A DNA stretch of 64,000 bases from contig JBQVNB010000003.1 of NCBI GenBank assembly GCA_052435735.1, positions 186,001 through 250,000 of the forward strand, in the 5' to 3' direction. Each line of letters begins with the position of its first letter. Position 1 is the stretch's first letter. Shown here one piece after another: positions 60,697-64,000 of the stretch. The position numbers were made by a program, and so were the translations under genes. The DNA is from Aliihoeflea sp052435735. GTDB lineage: Bacteria > Pseudomonadota > Alphaproteobacteria > Rhizobiales > Rhizobiaceae. The notes under the pieces are model-generated. The model was given only the letters and a program-made list of their open reading frames with translations, had not been told where the DNA came from and ran no database searches.

Positions 60697-62272
60697 GCGC
60701 CCACGCGACCGGCTCCGCATCGCGCGCCAGCACGTAGAAGCCGTCAGCCGAAACGCGCGCCCAGTCGCCTTCCGAACCATCCGGCCAGATGACGCGGATT
60801 TCGGCCTCGTCCAGATCGCCGAGCCCGAAATGCCACCAGCCGGTTTGCCCGCTGACGTGCCCGCCGCCGGACGTCGCCTCGCGCCGCATGGTAACGTCAC
60901 CGCGCCTGACCTCGATCCACGCGCCGATCGCGTCTCGATTCGGGCCGGGTTGCTCGATCTTCACCTGCACCCAGCGCCCGGCATCCGGGCTCGCATTGCG
61001 CCAGATCTGCATCTTGTCGTGCCGGTTGACGACGACCAGATCGACTAGCCCGTCGAGGTTGAAATCGGCCAGCGCAGCTCCCCGGCCCGTCGACATGCTG
61101 GCAACGCCGGCCGTGTCGCCCGCCTCGAGGAACGTGCCGTCCGGCTTCTGGATCAGGAGATTGTTCGGGTCCTTTTGCGCGAAATCCGGCATCTCCCAGA
61201 CATTGCCCTTGGCGACGAACAGATCGATCAGCCCGTCATTGTTGACGTCCTCGAATTGTGCGTGCCAGGCCGTGCTCGGCTGGATCTCGCCGCCGACATA
61301 CGGCCGGTGCGCCGTTACGCCCTTGGCGAAGGCGATATCGTCATAGCGCGGCAGCAACTCGCCCGTCTCGGGCCGCACGAGCCGCTGCAGCTTGTTGTCG
61401 GCCATGCTCGTCAGGAAATAGTCCGGATAGCCGTCGAAGCCGAGATCGTAGGAGGCGATCCCCATGCCCCAGATGCGCAGCCGCTGCCAGCCTTCCTCGG
61501 CCGTGTAGAGCGCCGGCGCCTCGCCAGGCGCAACATGCCAGAGCTGCTCCTGCCCGCCCTTGTAGTATTCGCGGTCGTTCGAAACCCGCAGGCTCGGCGT
61601 GCCCGATCGGTTCCAGTCGGTGAACAGCATCGAGAGCGTGCAGTAGCTTGGCGTCAGCGGAAGTGGCGCGGCGAAACGGCGCTCGCCCACCGCAGGCCGG
61701 TGCAGCCAGTTGTCGGTACAAGATCCCCAAGGAAACATCTGCTCGTTCCGGTCGACATAGTTGCCGATGGCAAGTGTCGGAAAATCCGCGCCTCTTTCCC
61801 ATGTCGCCGCGAATGCGGTCGACCAGCCATCGCCGCCGTCGAAACCCCAATCCTCATTGGCGCGCTCGAACCGGCATTCGCCAAGCCCGCGCAGGACGAC
61901 GTTCTCGCCGACGCGCAGGAGAACGATGTCGGTGATCCCATCGCCATCGATGTCCAGCGGATAGGCGCCTGCGACCGCGTCGAGCTCCGCCCCGCTCTCC
62001 GTCGCCTCGAACCGCAGCGCGCCGCCGACCTCGCTGACGTTGCGATAGAATTTCGCCGGTGCCGAGCCGCCCGCCAAAAGCATGTCGGGAAACCCGTCAT
62101 TGCTGCAGTCGAACACGGCGACCCCGCCGCCGACCATGTACTCCCACTCACCCTGAAAGACGCTGTCGATCCCTGCCGCGTCGGTTTCCTCGACGAAGCT
62201 CGGAATCTCCTGCGCATGTGCGCCCGCGACGCTGGCGGAAAGCGCGACCGAAAGCGCGATGGCCAAGCGCAT
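60683..62272 (-). CDS. exported FG-GAP/VCBS repeat protein with C-terminal ASPIC/UnbV domain
   Basis: 529 residues with a signal peptide (AHA cleavage near residue 20). It holds several FG-GAP-like repeats with Ca-binding D-x-D-x-D-G loops (FDCSNDGFPDMLL, LDIDGDGITDIVLL, FEDVNNDGLIDLFVA, ADFNLDGLVDLVVV), as in beta-propellers. The C-terminal 100 residues are an ASPIC/UnbV domain (VQVKIEQPGPNRDAIGAWIEVR, GGGHVSGQTGWWHFGLGD). It belongs to the CRTAC1-like group. Its start lies three bases after the stop of the vanadium haloperoxidase gene, so the two form an operon and probably a functional pair outside the cytoplasm. Confidence 0.87.
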   Translation of the reverse strand: MRLAIALSVALSASVAGAHAQEIPSFVEETDAAGIDSVFQGEWEYMVGGGVAVFDCSNDGFPDMLLAGGSAPAKFYRNVSEVGGALRFEATESGAELDAVAGAYPLDIDGDGITDIVLLRVGENVVLRGLGECRFERANEDWGFDGGDGWSTAFAATWERGADFPTLAIGNYVDRNEQMFPWGSCTDNWLHRPAVGERRFAAPLPLTPSYCTLSMLFTDWNRSGTPSLRVSNDREYYKGGQEQLWHVAPGEAPALYTAEEGWQRLRIWGMGIASYDLGFDGYPDYFLTSMADNKLQRLVRPETGELLPRYDDIAFAKGVTAHRPYVGGEIQPSTAWHAQFEDVNNDGLIDLFVAKGNVWEMPDFAQKDPNNLLIQKPDGTFLEAGDTAGVASMSTGRGAALADFNLDGLVDLVVVNRHDKMQIWRNASPDAGRWVQVKIEQPGPNRDAIGAWIEVRRGDVTMRREATSGGGHVSGQTGWWHFGLGDLDEAEIRVIWPDGSEGDWARVSADGFYVLARDAEPVAWAPSGR

Positions 62273-62275
62273 GGC

Positions 62276-63583
62276 CTACTTCACCGTCTTCAGCGCGGTC
62301 GCGTGGGCGCCGATGCAGCGACCCTGGTCGAGCCCGCGCTCGATCGCGGCGCGAAAATGGATGCCGCCGTAAAGCCGCGACATCGCCGCCTCCTCCGCCG
62401 CCGCCCAGAAGTCGGGAAACGCGCGTATCGCGAGCCCCTCGTCTTCGTGGGTCGCATCCTTGAAGGCGAAGCCCACGCCGAAATGCGCCGTCAGCACCTC
62501 TGCTGCCGCGCCGGACTGCGTCGAATGCCCGCTCGGATATTCGGGGAAGGGCGGCGTGATCAGGATCGGCTGCCAGTTCGGGTCGATGAAGCGGCGGATA
62601 TACGTGACCGGGCGGATCAGGTCGTATTCGTATTTCGCATGCCAGCAGCCGATGAAGGAATCGGCCAGCGCCACGCCGAGCCGGGTGAGAAGATCGGCGC
62701 GCTCCGCGACGTCCGCCTTCTTCTCCTGCAGGATTTCCATCGCGATGAAAATCCAGTGGCCGGGCGGCGTCGGCGACAGCATTGGATCGTCCGACCAGAA
62801 CCGCGCGATCGCCGTCTGTTCCGGCGTCAGCGCCTTCGAGGTCTCGTAGACCTCCAGCGCCTCGGCATGGAAGTCGGAACCCGCCTCCTCGCTGTAGGAA
62901 GGCGGCGGGGGCAGGGGGCAGGAGGCGCCGGTCGGCATGGCGAATGCCCGGTTTTCTCCCCATTTCGGCAAAAGCGGCGCCTGCTGCTGCACGACAAGGC
63001 TCGTCGGTGCCCAGGCGCCCGGCCGGTCGGTCAGTGCATGTTCGAAGGGAAAGCCCATATTCTCGACAACGGCGCCGCCATCTTCCATCGACCAGTCAAG
63101 GACATGCGCACCCACCGCCTCGCCATAGGCGATGCTTCGCGCAACGACGTCTTCGGGCAGCCCGGCAGCCGCAAGTATCGAAAGTTGCGCCTCCATCGCC
63201 TTCATCGCACGCTGCCCGGTCGGACCGGTATTTCCGAAGAAATTGCGCACGCCGAACGCCATCGCCGCCTGCATGACGACCGCTTCGTCGTAAAGCGCAC
63301 CCGACTCGCGTTCGGGTGCAGGCGTCAGTGCGTTCAACTGTCCCGCAAGCGAAGCAAGCCCGCCGCCGCTCGCGGTGGCCTCGTAGGCGGTGACGCCGAG
63401 ATAGGCGAAGGCGCGACTGGCAACCGGCGGCGAATAGGTCGGCGTATGCCGAACCAGTTCCAGCACCATGTGGTACCAGTTGTGCAGCACCTGGTCGGCC
63501 CCCGGCTTCTCCTGCGCGAATGCGCCGGTCGCGGGCGCCGCGAGCAAAATTAGAACAGCCAGAATCTGACGAAATCGGTTCAC
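62276..63583 (-). CDS. vanadium-dependent haloperoxidase family protein (PAP2-like), exported
   Basis: 435 residues with a signal peptide (AFA cleavage near residue 23). The vanadate/phosphate site is seen in order: KYEYDLIRPVTYIR (Lys and Arg), PEYPSGHSTQSGAAAEVL (Ser, Gly and acid-base His) and SRLYGGIHFRAAIERG (Arg and the His that binds vanadium). This matches bacterial vanadium chloroperoxidase-type proteins. Several bacterial members are halogenating enzymes or act as phosphatases, so halide use needs a test. First gene of the pair with the ASPIC/UnbV protein. Confidence 0.9.
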   Translation of the reverse strand: MNRFRQILAVLILLAAPATGAFAQEKPGADQVLHNWYHMVLELVRHTPTYSPPVASRAFAYLGVTAYEATASGGGLASLAGQLNALTPAPERESGALYDEAVVMQAAMAFGVRNFFGNTGPTGQRAMKAMEAQLSILAAAGLPEDVVARSIAYGEAVGAHVLDWSMEDGGAVVENMGFPFEHALTDRPGAWAPTSLVVQQQAPLLPKWGENRAFAMPTGASCPLPPPPSYSEEAGSDFHAEALEVYETSKALTPEQTAIARFWSDDPMLSPTPPGHWIFIAMEILQEKKADVAERADLLTRLGVALADSFIGCWHAKYEYDLIRPVTYIRRFIDPNWQPILITPPFPEYPSGHSTQSGAAAEVLTAHFGVGFAFKDATHEDEGLAIRAFPDFWAAAEEAAMSRLYGGIHFRAAIERGLDQGRCIGAHATALKTVK

Positions 63584-63774
63584 GCGAGCCTCGACTTACG
63601 ATGCGGATGATCAGTAAGCATGGAGGCTCAATCGCCTGCAAGCCATCTCGACGGACGGAGGGGGACAAGAGCGAACATGAAGATTTCACGGCGATATCAG
63701 GCCGCGACTGCGGCCCGGGCTTTCGCCCGCCCCATCGGAGGCGTGAGCGAAGCGAACTGCCGTGAGATAGAAAT

Positions 63775-63850
63775 TGGTGGAGCCAAGCGGGATCGAACCG
63801 CTGACCTCCTGCATGCCATGCAGGCGCTCTCCCAGCTGAGCTATGGCCCC
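63775..63850 (-). tRNA. tRNA-Ala (anticodon GGC)
   Basis: On the minus strand the cloverleaf is complete: acceptor GGGGCCA with TGGCTCC, D arm GCTC/GAGC, anticodon stem CCTGC/GCAGG with loop ATGGCAT (anticodon GGC), and T arm around GGTTCGATCC. CCA is encoded (63775-63777). Length 76 nt. Confidence 0.96.
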
Positions 63851-63953
63851 AAACCGACGGTATCTGCCGGTGCGAGGCGGCTTCTAGCGCCGCCTCGGAT
63901 CGATTGCAAGCCCAAAAGCGCGGGAAAGAATGCTTCGGGCAGGCGACCTGACG

Positions 63954-64000
63954 TCAGTGGTCTTCGTCGTCGTCGCCGACGCCGATGATGTCGTCGAGGC
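63954..64000 (-). CDS. C-terminal end of an acidic protein (probably TIGR02300/FYDLN family), cut by window edge
   Basis: Only 14 codons are visible: LDDIIGVGDDDEDH followed by TGA. The acidic tail with DDIIG, together with its position just upstream of tRNA-Ala on the same strand, is how TIGR02300 (FYDLN acid domain) proteins end in rhizobia. The identification rests on this short piece and on gene order. Confidence 0.45.
   Translation of the reverse strand, partial: LDDIIGVGDDDEDH

Noticed and set aside
61175..63553. A 792-codon plus-strand frame opposite the haloperoxidase and FG-GAP genes
   Set aside because: Arg-rich, no domain, no ribosome site; the minus-strand genes have signal peptides and complete active-site motifs.

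Overview
The window reads as chromosomal DNA of a GC-rich alphaproteobacterium, most likely Hyphomicrobiales (Rhizobiales, Phyllobacteriaceae/Rhizobiaceae-like). The signs are a urease operon of the rhizobial type, many TRAP and polyamine-type ABC transporters, FadR/FCD-type GntR regulators, a bacterial transglutaminase-like cysteine protease behind a full CtrA-type site, comM next to gshB, and a tRNA-Ala next to what looks like the acidic tail of an alphaproteobacterial FYDLN-type protein. Genes are closely packed, with many ATGA overlaps, and long antisense frames caused by high GC are common.

Layout. 1-5.9 kb: end of an exopolysaccharide co-polymerase/tyrosine kinase, a serine/threonine-type phosphatase, an acyltransferase, tRNA-Arg, a SleB-like hydrolase and a SelD-associated FAD oxidoreductase. 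5.9-10 kb: a GntR-controlled tripartite TRAP transporter with rpiB. 10-14.2 kb: a D,D-carboxypeptidase, a MetE-like protein, an orphan TRAP binding protein and a class II aldolase. 14.2-22.2 kb: a urease locus (ureD-A-J-B and ureC-x-x-E-F-G, all minus strand) that is split between ureB and ureC by two plus-strand genes for exported, apparently paralogous proteins. 22.2-28.5 kb: a polyamine-type ABC transporter with a divergent aldehyde dehydrogenase.

29.9-43.6 kb is the most unusual part. The comM gene (minus strand) is cut in two by 12,155 bp of foreign DNA (30755-42909). The cut lies just before the Walker A motif and is flanked by a 4-bp direct repeat (tcag). Removing the insert plus one repeat copy gives a 510-codon comM in frame with the family sequence GGHNLLMIGPPGSGKS at the joint. 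The cargo has two parts. The left part holds a DUF1801 gene, an orphan TRAP-type binding protein, a winged-helix/TPR regulator, an HExxH exported protein and a methyltransferase. The right part is a copper regulon: a YHS/YHS/HMBD-type CopA, a CueR-like MerR regulator, two DUF305 proteins, a DUF411 protein, CopZ, a glutaredoxin-MauE fusion and two small membrane proteins. It has CueR-type promoters (TTGACC plus a CTTCCA/TGGAAG dyad) at three places. A perfect 16-bp inverted repeat (31423-31438 and 42556-42571) lies inside both ends and may mark an older nested element. No integrase or transposase was recognised.

43.6-51.1 kb: gshB, a degenerate GGDEF plus intact EAL protein, an RlpA-like protein, an M20 peptidase/SDR pair, and an HpcH/HpaI aldolase-GST-GntR group. 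51.1-60.7 kb: a catabolic locus, probably for a sugar acid or hydroxy acid (NIPSNAP, fused TRAP permease, TAXI binding protein, Ldh-family oxidoreductase, DHDPS-family lyase, two GntR regulators, divergent IlvD/Edd dehydratase and RraA-like protein). 60.7-63.6 kb: a vanadium haloperoxidase and an FG-GAP/ASPIC-UnbV protein. The window ends with tRNA-Ala(GGC) and the last codons of a minus-strand gene. No CRISPR array, rRNA or prophage was seen.
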